A DNA stretch of 64,000 nt from Sphingobacterium populi (lineage in GTDB: Bacteria > Bacteroidota > Bacteroidia > Sphingobacteriales > Sphingobacteriaceae). The position numbers and the translations under genes were made by a program. Under the pieces are notes generated by a model that was given only the letters and a program-made list of their open reading frames with translations, was not told the DNA's origin and did not search any database. This document shows positions 28,014 through 36,891 of this stretch, piece by piece. The DNA is taken from positions 372,001-436,000 of the forward strand of contig NZ_LQXS01000003.1 of assembly GCF_001586775.1 (NCBI RefSeq), in the 5' to 3' direction. How positions within the stretch are numbered: the first letter of the stretch is position 1; each line of letters starts with the position of its first letter.

Positions 28014-28829
28014 ATGAGCATACAGCAAGCAATCTCTACATCGCAAAACTACGTTAGGTTGTTGAACTCTAGCAACGAGCGAGCATTAGATTATTTCTAC
28101 TCGTGCTATTATAATGAGTTGTACAAGAAGGCATTAGTGGGTACGGGCGATGATGATGTGAGTAGAACATTGGTGCAGGAGGCGTTCTTCCGATTATGGT
28201 TGTTTAGATCTCACGTGTTGAATGTGGAAGATGTGGAAGAATTTCTACATTACGAAATAAAAAGAGCTGTGCGTGAGTTTTACGTTAATCCGTCGGAGCA
28301 GTTCCACCGCAATTTCATTCAACTACAGTCTTATCACCTGCATTGCAATAGATGCCAAATGCAAGACGTTGATAGTGACGAAAGCGAGGATCGACAAAGT
28401 TTGCAAGACCGAATTTATATCCGAAAAATAAATGCACTGATGCCAAATATTAGACAGGATCAGCAGGTTTTAATTCGGCTCTGTTTGGAGTACGGATTCA
28501 ATTATGATCGTATCGCAGATCACCTCGGAGGAAGGTCGGCTCAAGAAGTGCGTTTTCGCGTTGGACAGGCGATTGCTCACATGCGATCTGTTTTTGAAAA
28601 TACAGAAAAGCTTCAACAATTTGAATATGCCAGCAAAGACAAAAATGGAGTTAATTTGAACCCAGAAGAAGCGCTAGTATTGCATCTACGATTTGAGCAG
28701 CATCAAACCTTTGACCAAATAGCTGAGGCATTAGATGTAGATATCCAGAAGGCCAACAATTTATTCGTGCAGGCTTACCGAAAATCAAAATCGGCTGAGG
28801 CGAAGAATAGTGTATTAAGCATGTGTTAG
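28014..28829 (+). CDS. ECF-like sigma-70 factor with two region-4-like segments
   Basis: A 271-residue protein, longer than usual ECF sigma factors (about 160-200). Residues 16-90 fit sigma region 2 (ERALDYFYSCYYNELYKKA, then LVQEAFFRLWLFRSHVL). Residues 138-195 look like a region-4 helix-turn-helix (LIRLCLEYGFNYDRIADHL), and residues 214-260 look like a second, diverged one (LVLHLRFEQHQTFDQIAEAL). A YHLHCNRCQ cluster (about 107-115) sits in the linker. It ends one base before the start of the nuclease-dead TnpB-like gene, so the two are translated together. No anti-sigma factor or SusC/D genes adjoin it, unlike typical Bacteroidota ECF factors. It probably recruits RNA polymerase to sites chosen by its partner. 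Confidence 0.82.
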   Translation: MSIQQAISTSQNYVRLLNSSNERALDYFYSCYYNELYKKALVGTGDDDVSRTLVQEAFFRLWLFRSHVLNVEDVEEFLHYEIKRAVREFYVNPSEQFHRNFIQLQSYHLHCNRCQMQDVDSDESEDRQSLQDRIYIRKINALMPNIRQDQQVLIRLCLEYGFNYDRIADHLGGRSAQEVRFRVGQAIAHMRSVFENTEKLQQFEYASKDKNGVNLNPEEALVLHLRFEQHQTFDQIAEALDVDIQKANNLFVQAYRKSKSAEAKNSVLSMC

Positions 28830-28830
28830 A

Positions 28831-29925
28831 ATGGCGAATGAGACAGTGATTTTGACACGGAAAATCCAAATTTTGTTGGACGAACCTAACATAGAAAAGA
28901 GAAGAGCGTATCGTAATCAATTACACGAGTGGCAATCAATAGTTTACAAAGCTTCTAATATTGCTATATCGCATCAATTTTTGCAAGAGCACCTTAAAGA
29001 TTTGATTTATCTAAAGGATGAAGCTCGAATTAAGTTGGTCGACCAAGAACGATATGCAGACGGTATCTTCACTACATCGCAACAAAATACCACCTATCAG
29101 TTGTTGTCCAAACACCTGAAAGGCAAAGTTCGATCGAACATCATTACGAACTTAAATACGGCCATCTTCAAGGCATATCGGGCCGATCGAAAGGCCTATG
29201 CAAAAGGTGAACAATCCCTTAGAAATTATCAAAAAAACATGCCAGTCCCATTTTCCGGGCATCTGCTCAAATGGCAAGATATGATTGGCGAACGCGATTA
29301 TCGATTTGTTTTATTTAAAATGCCATTTCGTACTTTTCTTGGGCGAGATAGCGGGGGCAATAAGAAACTAATCCGACAGATTAAAGAGAAGCAAATTAAA
29401 ATTACGCAATGTGCGATCCGCTACGAAAAGACCGGTTTGTTCTTATTTCTGTCTTTTGAAAAACCCATCGATTCGCTGATTCTGAATCAGAGCGTAGTAG
29501 CTGAAGCATCCTTATCTTTAGAGCACCCTATCGTCGTGCAAGTTGGGCAAGAACTCTATCGTATTGGCAACAAAGAAGAATTTCTGTACCGACGATTAGC
29601 GCTACAAGCGGCTCGACATCGGATAGAATCGTCTTGCGCTTATAACACCGGCGGGCACGGCAAGAAAAAGAAGCTAAAACGTTTGTACAACTTTAAACAA
29701 AAAGAGAAGAGTTATGTGCAAAACAAGTTGCATGTATATAGTCGTCAGCTTATTGACTTTTGTATCCGACATCAGGCTGGAACACTGATCTTGGTCAATC
29801 AAACGCCTAAAAACGCTATGGCCCGTCAAGATGTTTTTCTTTTGCGCAACTGGGGCTATCATGGGCTGATTGAAAAGATACGGTACAAAGCGGAGCTTGC
29901 AGGTATTCACTTGATTATAGAATAG
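28831..29925 (+). CDS. Truncated nuclease-dead TnpB/Cas12f-like protein
   Basis: A 364-residue relative of TnpB/Cas12f. The region from 222 to 350 follows the family: RIGNKEEFLYRRLALQ, GGHGKKKKLKRL (RKK-type basic motif, about 274-285), YVQNKLHVYSRQLIDFCI, then FLLRNWGYHGLIEKIRYKA (about 336-353). The RuvC catalytic residues are gone: the position of the first Asp (VDLGI in active enzymes) reads ASLSL (Ser 227), and the Glu of the second motif reads LVNQ (321-324). The protein stops at 364, so the zinc ribbon and third RuvC Asp are absent. The N-terminal 200 residues would be the wedge/REC RNA-binding part. It should bind an RNA guide and DNA without cutting. Coupled by one base to the sigma gene. 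Confidence 0.82.
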   Translation: MANETVILTRKIQILLDEPNIEKRRAYRNQLHEWQSIVYKASNIAISHQFLQEHLKDLIYLKDEARIKLVDQERYADGIFTTSQQNTTYQLLSKHLKGKVRSNIITNLNTAIFKAYRADRKAYAKGEQSLRNYQKNMPVPFSGHLLKWQDMIGERDYRFVLFKMPFRTFLGRDSGGNKKLIRQIKEKQIKITQCAIRYEKTGLFLFLSFEKPIDSLILNQSVVAEASLSLEHPIVVQVGQELYRIGNKEEFLYRRLALQAARHRIESSCAYNTGGHGKKKKLKRLYNFKQKEKSYVQNKLHVYSRQLIDFCIRHQAGTLILVNQTPKNAMARQDVFLLRNWGYHGLIEKIRYKAELAGIHLIIE

Positions 29926-29960
29926 TCAACGAGATACACTGGGCATGATACGTAAATTGT

Positions 29961-29968
29961 TATCTTTG
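29961..29968 (+). promoter_or_regulatory. -7 promoter box of the methyltransferase gene
   Basis: TATCTTTG followed by C, 22 bases before the TTG start at 29991. No good -33 TTG is found at the standard distance. Confidence 0.5.
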
Positions 29969-29990
29969 CTTTCTAAAAGAGACAATAATT

Positions 29991-30890
29991 TTGACGACTA
30001 CCACAGATATACAGTTGCTTACGCCGAGCCACTGGAAAGATTACGAACTCATCGATTGCGGAGATTTTGAAAAACTCGAGCGTTTTGGTGATATGATTTT
30101 GATACGCCCCGAGCCGCAAGCCGTATGGCCAAAAAGTTTATCCAATGCCGAATGGGAAAAAAGGTATCATATCAAATTCAAAGGGAGATCGGCTACCAGC
30201 GGCGAATGGTTGAAGAAAAATCCTAAATTGGCCGACCGCTGGCATATTGCGTACCGCAATGATTTGGTGGAGATTCGTTTTCGACTGGGGCTTACCTCGT
30301 TCAAGCACGTAGGTATCTTCCCGGAGCAAGCCGTAAACTGGGATTATATTGCCGAATCAGTAAAAGCGATAAAAAATCCCAAACCAAAATTTTTAAATTT
30401 ATTTGCCTACACGGGCGGTGCATCACTCATTGCACGCGCGGCTGGGGCAGAGGTCACGCATGTCGACTCGATCAAGCAAGTAGTGACTTGGGCAAATGAA
30501 AATCAAGAATTATCGGGCTTGCAGGATATACGTTGGATGGTAGAAGATGCCCTGAAATTCGTGCAGCGTGAGTTGAAGCGAGGTAATACCTATCACGGCA
30601 TAATATTAGATCCGCCAGCTTATGGTCATGGGCCAAAAGGAGAGAAATGGAAGCTGGAAGACAATATTCGCGCGATGATGCGTGACGTGGTTCAGTTGCT
30701 CGATCCAGAAGAGCATTTTTTGATACTTAATACGTATTCACTGGGTTTCTCATCTGTTATTGTGGAGAATCTTATTCGTACTTCTTTTCCTGCCGTGCAG
30801 AATCTGGAAGTAGGCGAATTATATCTGCAAGCCACCGCAGGTACCAAATTACCACTAGGTGTATTCGGCAAATTCAGAAAGTTTAAATAA
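29991..30890 (+). CDS. Class I SAM-dependent methyltransferase (RlmI-like)
   Basis: A 299-residue methyltransferase of the type that modifies rRNA or related nucleic acid bases. The SAM-binding core is LNLFAYTGGASLIARAAGA (about residues 135-153) with AEVTHVDSIKQVV, and the catalytic-type motif is LDPPAYGHGPKG. An N-terminal beta-rich segment (residues 15-65) precedes it. The start appears to be TTG at 29991: no ATG occurs before conserved sequence begins, and the promoter box at 29961-29968 lies just upstream. The exact target base cannot be assigned. It ends in a terminator shared with msrA. Confidence 0.83.
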   Translation: MTTTTDIQLLTPSHWKDYELIDCGDFEKLERFGDMILIRPEPQAVWPKSLSNAEWEKRYHIKFKGRSATSGEWLKKNPKLADRWHIAYRNDLVEIRFRLGLTSFKHVGIFPEQAVNWDYIAESVKAIKNPKPKFLNLFAYTGGASLIARAAGAEVTHVDSIKQVVTWANENQELSGLQDIRWMVEDALKFVQRELKRGNTYHGIILDPPAYGHGPKGEKWKLEDNIRAMMRDVVQLLDPEEHFLILNTYSLGFSSVIVENLIRTSFPAVQNLEVGELYLQATAGTKLPLGVFGKFRKFK

Positions 30891-30894
30891 GCTA

Positions 30895-30931
30895 AAAGTT
30901 ACGGAATCGCCTTAAGCGTTTCCGTAACTTT
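30895..30931. terminator. Bidirectional hairpin terminator
   Basis: A perfect 12-base stem (AAAGTTACGGAA at 30895-30906 with 30920-30931) with an inner CGC/GCG pair. Its right arm is the 3' end of the msrA coding region. Confidence 0.82.
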
Positions 30932-31430
30932 CTAAAAATTTCTTCAGCTTCGGCGCCACTACTGCTTGGCAATATTGGTTTTCCGGATTGCGATTAAAAT
31001 AATTTACGTGATAATCTTCGGCTTTCCAAAAAGTCACCGCAGGCTCTACCGCAGTTACGATAGGATCTGCAAATACGCCTTCTGAAGTCAACCCTTCTAT
31101 AAATTGTACGGCCTGCAAATACTGCTCCTCGCTATGATAAAATACCACCGAACGATACTGTGTACCCACATCTGCGCCTTGCCGATTTAAAGTAGTGGGA
31201 TTGTGCGTTTTGAAAAATATGCCTAATAGATCGATAAAAGAAAGTTTTGTTTCGTCGAACTCGATCTGAATCACCTCCACATGGCCCGTTGCTCCACTGC
31301 AAACTTGCTCATAAGTTGGATTTTCACGTTGTCCGCCCATATAACCAGGCAATATGGATACAATACCATCAAGTTGTTGAAATATAACCTCTGTACACCA
31401 GAAACAACCTCCTCCGAATGTCGCTAACAT
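30912..31430 (-). CDS. msrA: Peptide-methionine (S)-S-oxide reductase
   Basis: Repairs oxidised methionine by reducing the S-sulfoxide form, using thioredoxin. The catalytic GCFWCTEV motif is at residues 7-14. GYMGG, SGATGHVEVIQIEFDE and FFKTHNPTTLNRQGADVGTQYRS (split in the middle around HNPTT) are all typical. 172 residues, cytosolic form without a signal peptide and without a fused MsrB domain. A TATCTTTG box at 31492-31485 on the minus strand should start a 50-base leader, so it is transcribed separately from the upstream asparaginase gene. Confidence 0.95.
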   Translation of the reverse strand: MLATFGGGCFWCTEVIFQQLDGIVSILPGYMGGQRENPTYEQVCSGATGHVEVIQIEFDETKLSFIDLLGIFFKTHNPTTLNRQGADVGTQYRSVVFYHSEEQYLQAVQFIEGLTSEGVFADPIVTAVEPAVTFWKAEDYHVNYFNRNPENQYCQAVVAPKLKKFLESYGNA

Positions 31431-31484
31431 AATCGTATGATTTTAAATAAAAAATGCGTGATTTGCATAGGTCAAATCACTGTA

Positions 31485-31492
31485 CAAAGATA
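31485..31492 (-). promoter_or_regulatory. -7 promoter box of msrA
   Basis: TATCTTTG on the minus strand, just past the stop codon of the upstream asparaginase gene (31497). The distance to the msrA ATG (31430) is about 54 bases. Confidence 0.6.
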
Positions 31493-31496
31493 CGTA

Positions 31497-32528
31497 CTAA
31501 AAAATATGTTTGCCCTTTTCGAGGATATCCTGCTGCTCATTATGACATACGGCAAACGAAAAACCCGATTGCAAAGCATACGATCCATATTCGCCTTTTT
31601 TATTGAGCGCTAGAAATCCAACTTGAATTTCTTTGGCGATTTCGGGTTTCTTTTTGACGATTCGCTCCACGGCTTCTTTACAGGCCGCCTCTGGCGAATA
31701 ACCTTGTCGCATCAACTCTACCACGAGAAAGCTACCAACAGTGCGAATCACCTCTTCACCCACACCGGTTGAAGTAGCCGCACCAATTTCATTATCTACA
31801 TACAAACCAGCGCCAATGATTGGGCTATCGCCCACACGGCCACGCATTTTAAAAGCCATGCCGCTGGTCGTGCACGCGCCAGAAAGATTTCCGGATGCAT
31901 CCAATGCGAGCATGCCAATCGTGTCGTGATTATACTGATTTCCGGGCAAACGTTCTGTATTGAAGGATTTGTTCTCAATATTCATGATGGGCTTGTACTG
32001 ACGTTCCTTCAACCACTCTTGCCAAGCTTCTTTCGACGAAGGGATCAATAAATCTTCTTTTTCAAATCCTTTTTCTAAAGCGAATTGCAAGGCACCTTCG
32101 CCTACCAGCATGACATGTGGCGTATCTTCCATCACCTTGCGTGCCACAGAAATCGGATGCGCAATATGTTCTAGTGCTGCGACCGAGCCACAATTTCCTT
32201 CCGCATCCATAATGCAGGCATCCAGTGTCACATGGCCATCGCGATCCGGATAGCCACCTTTCCCCACCGTAGGATTTGAAAGATCCGATTCCGCGACTTT
32301 TACACCAGCTTCTACCGCGTCCAATGCTGATCCGCCCGTTTGCAAGATTTTCCATGCCGCTTGATTGGCCGCCACTCCAAAATCCCAAGTCGAAATAACA
32401 ATTGGTTGACTGTTCGTGTTGATGGTAGTATTGGCCATTACCAAAGAATTGGGAAGTGCGCTAACCGACACAGCGCCAATCATCGCTTTTTTTATGAAAT
32501 CGCGCCGAGAATCTATCTTTTTATTCAT
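31497..32528 (-). CDS. N4-(beta-N-acetylglucosaminyl)-L-asparaginase family protein
   Basis: Ntn-hydrolase (glycosylasparaginase family) that cleaves the GlcNAc-asparagine bond of N-glycopeptides or related beta-aspartyl substrates. The self-cleavage and catalytic site is HDTIGMLALD (Thr, about residue 192), with GRVGDSPIIGAGLYVDN and TSTGVGEEVIRT downstream, both diagnostic. The start carries a twin-arginine motif (SRRDFIKKAMIGAVSVSAL), indicating Tat export as in many Bacteroidota members. Length of 343 residues fits. It lies between msrA, which has its own promoter, and a divergent epimerase gene. Confidence 0.92.
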   Translation of the reverse strand: MNKKIDSRRDFIKKAMIGAVSVSALPNSLVMANTTINTNSQPIVISTWDFGVAANQAAWKILQTGGSALDAVEAGVKVAESDLSNPTVGKGGYPDRDGHVTLDACIMDAEGNCGSVAALEHIAHPISVARKVMEDTPHVMLVGEGALQFALEKGFEKEDLLIPSSKEAWQEWLKERQYKPIMNIENKSFNTERLPGNQYNHDTIGMLALDASGNLSGACTTSGMAFKMRGRVGDSPIIGAGLYVDNEIGAATSTGVGEEVIRTVGSFLVVELMRQGYSPEAACKEAVERIVKKKPEIAKEIQVGFLALNKKGEYGSYALQSGFSFAVCHNEQQDILEKGKHIF

Positions 32529-32748
32529 AGTGTTATCCTTTTTCTGTGCCGATTTATTCGTATTTTAGCTTACGTCAAGAACTGATTTGCGTCCTCCGTA
32601 CACAGCCTGTAGCAGGTCTGTTAGCGGTTGAATATAGCGGGGCCTAAAAGTAAATATTTGACATCAAAAAAAGAAAATATTCCTCACGCTCATGCACAAC
32701 GCTACGGCTTCAAAAAATTGGACAACGCATCACCAAGGTAAATTTATA

Positions 32749-33762
32749 ATGCGATATAAACCGTACACCTTACAGATGCACCATGTATTCACGGTAGCTT
32801 CATTCAGCAGAACGACCACGCCAGTAGTATTAGTTGAATTGGAATTTGAGGGTTTTACAGGTTATGGTGAATCATCGATGCCGCCGTATTTGGGCGAATC
32901 ACAGGAAACCGTTTTTTCCTTTTTGCAAAAAGTGGACTTATCTAGGTTTTCCTCTCCATTTGAAACGGCCGACATATTACATTATGTAGATACGATAGCC
33001 GCAAACAATACGGCGGCAAAAGCCGCTCTGGATATCGCCTTACATGATCTACTTGGTAAGCTGATGCAGCAGCCTTTTTATAAGATATGGGGGCTGGATC
33101 CTAAGAAAATTCCGCCGACCTCTTTTACGATTGGTATAGATACGCAAGAGATGATCCGCCAAAAAGTATCGGAAGCGAGTGCTTTTCGCATGCTAAAAGT
33201 AAAGCTCGGATTGGAAACCGATAAGATGATCATCGAAACTATCCGATCCGTTACGGATGTTCCGCTGTGTGCCGATGTAAATCAAGGCTGGAAAGATAAG
33301 TATCTTGCGCTAGATATGGCGAGTTGGCTAGCCGAGCGAAATGTCGTGTTTCTCGAGCAACCGATGCCGAAAGATCGGCCAGAAGCCAATGCTTGGCTGA
33401 CCGAAAGATCGCCCATTCCTACTATTGCAGATGAAGCCTGTCAACGTTTAAGTGATGTTGCTGCGTTGAAAGACATTTACAGTGGCATCAATATCAAACT
33501 GATGAAATGCACAGGCATGCGCGAGGCAAAGCAAATGGCTGAATTAGCGCGTGCCTTGAATATGAAAGTGATGTTGGGCTGCATGACCGAAACATCGTGC
33601 GCAATATCTGCGGCAGCTCAGCTTGCGCCATTAGCAGATTGGGCAGATTTAGATGGCGCCTTGCTTATTGATAATGACTTGTTTGATGGCATGCGGGTGA
33701 AAGATGGCTTGTGCATCCTTCCTGATCGGCCAGGTATTGGCATTGTTAAAAAGTCAGACTAA
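32749..33762 (+). CDS. Dipeptide epimerase (enolase superfamily, MR/MLE type)
   Basis: Enolase-superfamily enzyme that most likely epimerises L-Ala-L/D-Glu type dipeptides from peptidoglycan turnover. Catalytic signatures are KVKLG (KxK on strand 2), CADVNQGW (metal Asp), FLEQPMP (Glu), IADEAC (Asp/Glu) and INIKLMKC (Lys on the other face). I chose the ATG at 32749 (MRYKPYTLQM), giving 337 residues; the ORF itself opens at 32692 with 19 codons unlike the family. The upstream 163 bases to the divergent asparaginase gene hold no clear promoter match. The precise substrate is an inference. Confidence 0.85.
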   Translation: MRYKPYTLQMHHVFTVASFSRTTTPVVLVELEFEGFTGYGESSMPPYLGESQETVFSFLQKVDLSRFSSPFETADILHYVDTIAANNTAAKAALDIALHDLLGKLMQQPFYKIWGLDPKKIPPTSFTIGIDTQEMIRQKVSEASAFRMLKVKLGLETDKMIIETIRSVTDVPLCADVNQGWKDKYLALDMASWLAERNVVFLEQPMPKDRPEANAWLTERSPIPTIADEACQRLSDVAALKDIYSGINIKLMKCTGMREAKQMAELARALNMKVMLGCMTETSCAISAAAQLAPLADWADLDGALLIDNDLFDGMRVKDGLCILPDRPGIGIVKKSD

Positions 33763-33836
33763 TGCTTTATCCTAATTTTATTATTTTTGTATTCCACGAC
33801 CACAGCATACCGCCATATTTCAACGGATAGATACAC

Positions 33837-35690
33837 ATGAGCACATATAACGAAGATAGTATACGATCATTAGATTGGAAAGAGCATATCAGGCTCCGTC
33901 CGGGGATGTACATTGGTAAGCTGGGTGATGGCTCAGCATATGATGATGGTATTTACGTGTTGCTGAAAGAAGTGATGGACAATTCTATCGATGAGTTCGT
34001 GATGGGAGCAGGCCGTTCAATCGATATTACAGTCAATGAAAATAAGGTTTCTATTCGCGATTATGGTCGAGGTATTCCGATTGGTTCTGTGGTAGATGTG
34101 GTATCCAAAATCAACACCGGTGGTAAATACGATAGCAAAGCTTTCCAAAAATCCGTCGGACTAAATGGTGTAGGTACTAAAGCGGTCAACGCGCTTTCTA
34201 CACAATTCACGGTACAATCTTACCGTCAGAACGTAACGCGGATTGCGCAGTTTGCGCAAGGCGAATTGGTATCAGACGAGAAGAAAGAAACCACACAGCG
34301 AAACGGTACTGCGGTTACGTTTTATCCAGACAATAGCATTTTTAGAAACTACAAATACCGGATGGAGTTTGTAGAAAACATGATCTGGAATTATGTTTTC
34401 TTGAATTCGGGCTTGACGATCAATTTCAACGGACAAAAGTTTGTTTCGGAGAATGGGTTGAAAGATTTGCTGGAGCGCAATATAGAAACCGAATCGATGC
34501 GCTATCCAATTATCCACCTGCGAGGAGAGGATATTGAGATTGCATTGACGCATGGACAACAATACGGCGAGGAATATTATTCTTTTGTCAATGGTCAGCA
34601 TACCACGCAAGGAGGTACACACCAAGCAGCATTCCGCGAAGCGGTGGTCAAAACCATTCGGGAGTTTTATAAGAAAGATTACGATGCTTCGGATATTCGG
34701 GCTTCCATTATCGGTGCGATTGCGGTCAAAGTGCAGGAGCCGGTCTTTGAGTCGCAAACCAAGACGAAGTTGGGTTCGCAAAACGTCGGTCCCGATGGGC
34801 CAAGTGTACGGACGTTTATCAATGATTTTCTGAAAAAAGCGCTGGACGATTACTTGCACCGCAATCCGGATACGGCCGATGCTTTGCAAAAAAGAATTTT
34901 GCAATCGGAACGCGAACGAAAGGATATTGCTGGCATCAAAAAATTAGCCAACGAGCGCGCGAAGAAAGCATCTGTGCACAATCGAAAATTGAGGGATTGC
35001 AAGCTGCATTTCTCCGACAAGCATGAACGCAATCTCGAGACGACCTTATTCATCACCGAGGGAGATTCGGCCAGTGGTTCGATTACTAAATCCCGCGATG
35101 TAATGACACAAGCAGTATTCAGTTTGAAAGGTAAGCCCCTCAACTCGTACGGCATGTCCAAAAAGATTGTGTATGAAAATGAAGAGTTCAACTTACTACA
35201 ACATGCGCTAAATATCGAAGATGGCTTGGATGGGTTGCGCTATAACAATATTGTCGTAGCGACTGATGCCGATGTGGATGGTATGCACATCCGCCTATTG
35301 TTACTTACATTTTTCTTGCAGTTCTTTCCTGATTTGGTCAAGGCGGGACACGTTTCGATCTTGCAAACACCGTTATTCCGCGTTCGCAATAAAAAGGAAA
35401 CGATCTATTGTTATTCTGAAGAGGAGAAGCAACAAGCGATCAAGAAGCTGGGCGCCAAACCTGAGATTACGCGATTCAAAGGGTTAGGTGAAATTTCTCC
35501 TTCAGAATTTGGTCTGTTCATTGGTAAAGATATGCGCTTGGATCCGGTGATTCTTTCTAAAGAGAACAAACTTACGCACCTATTGGAGTACTACATGGGC
35601 AAGAATACGCCCGATAGGCAAAAGCATATCGTGAATAACTTGCGCGTAGAAGTGGATACAGAAGAAGAATTAGTGCAAGTGGCTGGCTAA
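33837..35690 (+). CDS. parE: DNA topoisomerase IV subunit B
   Basis: ATPase subunit of the type IIA topoisomerase that separates daughter chromosomes. The GHKL ATPase residues are visible ([13 protein letters not shown] with the Asn-Asp, [22 protein letters not shown]), as is the TOPRIM region [10 protein letters not shown] and [11 protein letters not shown]. At 617 residues it lacks the GyrB-type insert and fits ParE of Bacteroidota; the parC gene is not nearby in this window. A TATTTTTG at 33782-33789 is a possible -7 box. Its last 21 bases overlap the convergent kinase gene. Confidence 0.92.
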   Translation: MSTYNEDSIRSLDWKEHIRLRPGMYIGKLGDGSAYDDGIYVLLKEVMDNSIDEFVMGAGRSIDITVNENKVSIRDYGRGIPIGSVVDVVSKINTGGKYDSKAFQKSVGLNGVGTKAVNALSTQFTVQSYRQNVTRIAQFAQGELVSDEKKETTQRNGTAVTFYPDNSIFRNYKYRMEFVENMIWNYVFLNSGLTINFNGQKFVSENGLKDLLERNIETESMRYPIIHLRGEDIEIALTHGQQYGEEYYSFVNGQHTTQGGTHQAAFREAVVKTIREFYKKDYDASDIRASIIGAIAVKVQEPVFESQTKTKLGSQNVGPDGPSVRTFINDFLKKALDDYLHRNPDTADALQKRILQSERERKDIAGIKKLANERAKKASVHNRKLRDCKLHFSDKHERNLETTLFITEGDSASGSITKSRDVMTQAVFSLKGKPLNSYGMSKKIVYENEEFNLLQHALNIEDGLDGLRYNNIVVATDADVDGMHIRLLLLTFFLQFFPDLVKAGHVSILQTPLFRVRNKKETIYCYSEEEKQQAIKKLGAKPEITRFKGLGEISPSEFGLFIGKDMRLDPVILSKENKLTHLLEYYMGKNTPDRQKHIVNNLRVEVDTEEELVQVAG

Positions 35691-36212
35691 AAACGATTGG
35701 ATGGCAGCAACGCCGTTGGTGGCTCTTTGCTTACCTTGCCCAGAGATCAGCGTGTAATTGGCATTCAGCGAATTTAATTCTCGCTCCCAAATGTCTAGAA
35801 AATGCGGTCGTTTTTCTGGAAAATCCCGCAAGGGATCATCTTCCCACGGCAGGTCGATATCCATGAGTAGATAAAAATCGTATTGGCGCTGCATTATCTC
35901 GTTTACTACTTCTTCGGGTGTGTGCCCAAAAAGATGATCGCTCCAAATCTTTATGGTCATGATCGTTGTATCGGCAATGATGAGATTATTATTCGCCAAA
36001 GGAATCAACGATTCTTCTAAAGCAATCTGTCCATAGTACATATTCACCTCGTCTTGTAGCGTATACTGATTATTAAGATTTTGACAATAATAACGTGCGT
36101 ATTCGGGCACGCATACCGTTTGGAAGTGCTCTGCCAATATCTTTGCCATAGTAGACTTACCAGTAGATTCTGGGCCGACAACCGCAATTTTAAGAAGTGG
36201 AGATTCGTGCAT
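35670..36212 (-). CDS. NadR-like nicotinamide riboside kinase
   Basis: A 180-residue P-loop ATPase of the AAA_28/NadR kinase group: Walker [10 protein letters not shown] (about 13-21), [16 protein letters not shown] and [17 protein letters not shown] in the lid and substrate region. Stand-alone proteins of this type phosphorylate nicotinamide riboside to NMN. The gene overlaps by 23 bases the PnuC gene just upstream, and the transporter-kinase pair would import and trap nicotinamide riboside for NAD synthesis. The 3' end overlaps convergent parE by 21 bases. Confidence 0.87.
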   Translation of the reverse strand: MHESPLLKIAVVGPESTGKSTMAKILAEHFQTVCVPEYARYYCQNLNNQYTLQDEVNMYYGQIALEESLIPLANNNLIIADTTIMTIKIWSDHLFGHTPEEVVNEIMQRQYDFYLLMDIDLPWEDDPLRDFPEKRPHFLDIWERELNSLNANYTLISGQGKQRATNGVAAIQSFLASHLH

Positions 36213-36819
36213 TTTCTGATGTGTTGGCTAAATACGTGCTTTTCCAATCCCGGTATCCGTTCCAGGCGATGGCTGCAAATATAACATATAATACGGCGGT
36301 CATGGCTAATTCTTTGTGCAGATACAACGGGATATAGCACATGTTCACTGCGATCCAGATGACCCAACTTTGTAGTATTTTGCGAGTCATGAGGAATTGT
36401 GCGACAAAGCTCATGGCCGTACACATACCATCCGCAAAAGGAACGTCGGTATCGGTCCAATATTTCAAGGCAAATCCTAATCCCAATCCTAATAGAAGAA
36501 TCGCTGCGATGGTGAGTGTTATGTATACTAAGGAAAGGGAACTGACCGGTTTTTCGTCGGAAAGGTCACGTTTGTGCCAATAATACCAACCGTAGATGGC
36601 GGTAAATAAAAAGTAGATCTGCAAAATGCTATCGCCATACAAGCGATGCTGGTAAAATATAAGGAGATAGCAACAAACACTCACAATGCTGATCGGCCAA
36701 TTCCAAATATGCTGCTTGGCCGCCAGATACACGCAAGCTACGCCGGTGACGGTTCCTATCCACTCCAGCCCTGAAGTACTCTTGAGCTGATGCAAAAAAT
36801 CAAAAATAAAGTCAGGCAT
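36190..36819 (-). CDS. pnuC: PnuC family nicotinamide riboside transporter
   Basis: An inner-membrane facilitator of about 209 residues with seven hydrophobic segments. WIGTVTGVACVYLAAKQ, then HIWNWPISIVSVCCYLL are the family motifs, with YGWYYWHKRD near the middle and the C-terminal IAWNGYRDWKSTY. PnuC proteins carry nicotinamide riboside, thiamine or riboflavin; the overlapping NadR-like kinase gene argues for nicotinamide riboside. I used the ATG at 36819 (MPDFIFDFL); an ATG at 36876 would add a hydrophobic N-terminus. No thiamine riboswitch is evident upstream. Confidence 0.88.
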   Translation of the reverse strand: MPDFIFDFLHQLKSTSGLEWIGTVTGVACVYLAAKQHIWNWPISIVSVCCYLLIFYQHRLYGDSILQIYFLFTAIYGWYYWHKRDLSDEKPVSSLSLVYITLTIAAILLLGLGLGFALKYWTDTDVPFADGMCTAMSFVAQFLMTRKILQSWVIWIAVNMCYIPLYLHKELAMTAVLYVIFAAIAWNGYRDWKSTYLANTSENARISTS

Positions 36820-36891
36820 AAACGTGGCTGAGTAAGTAAAAATAAAGATAAGCAATATCCCTACAAATGCACGCAATATCCCTGATGAGGT

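Noticed and set aside
27829..28017. A 62-codon ORF upstream of the sigma gene
   Set aside because: It runs through the hairpin region and overlaps the sigma start; composition is not protein-like.
36820..36891. Thiamine (TPP) riboswitch before pnuC
   Set aside because: The gap to YkuK is too short and no conserved riboswitch core is visible; the kinase partner argues for nicotinamide riboside.
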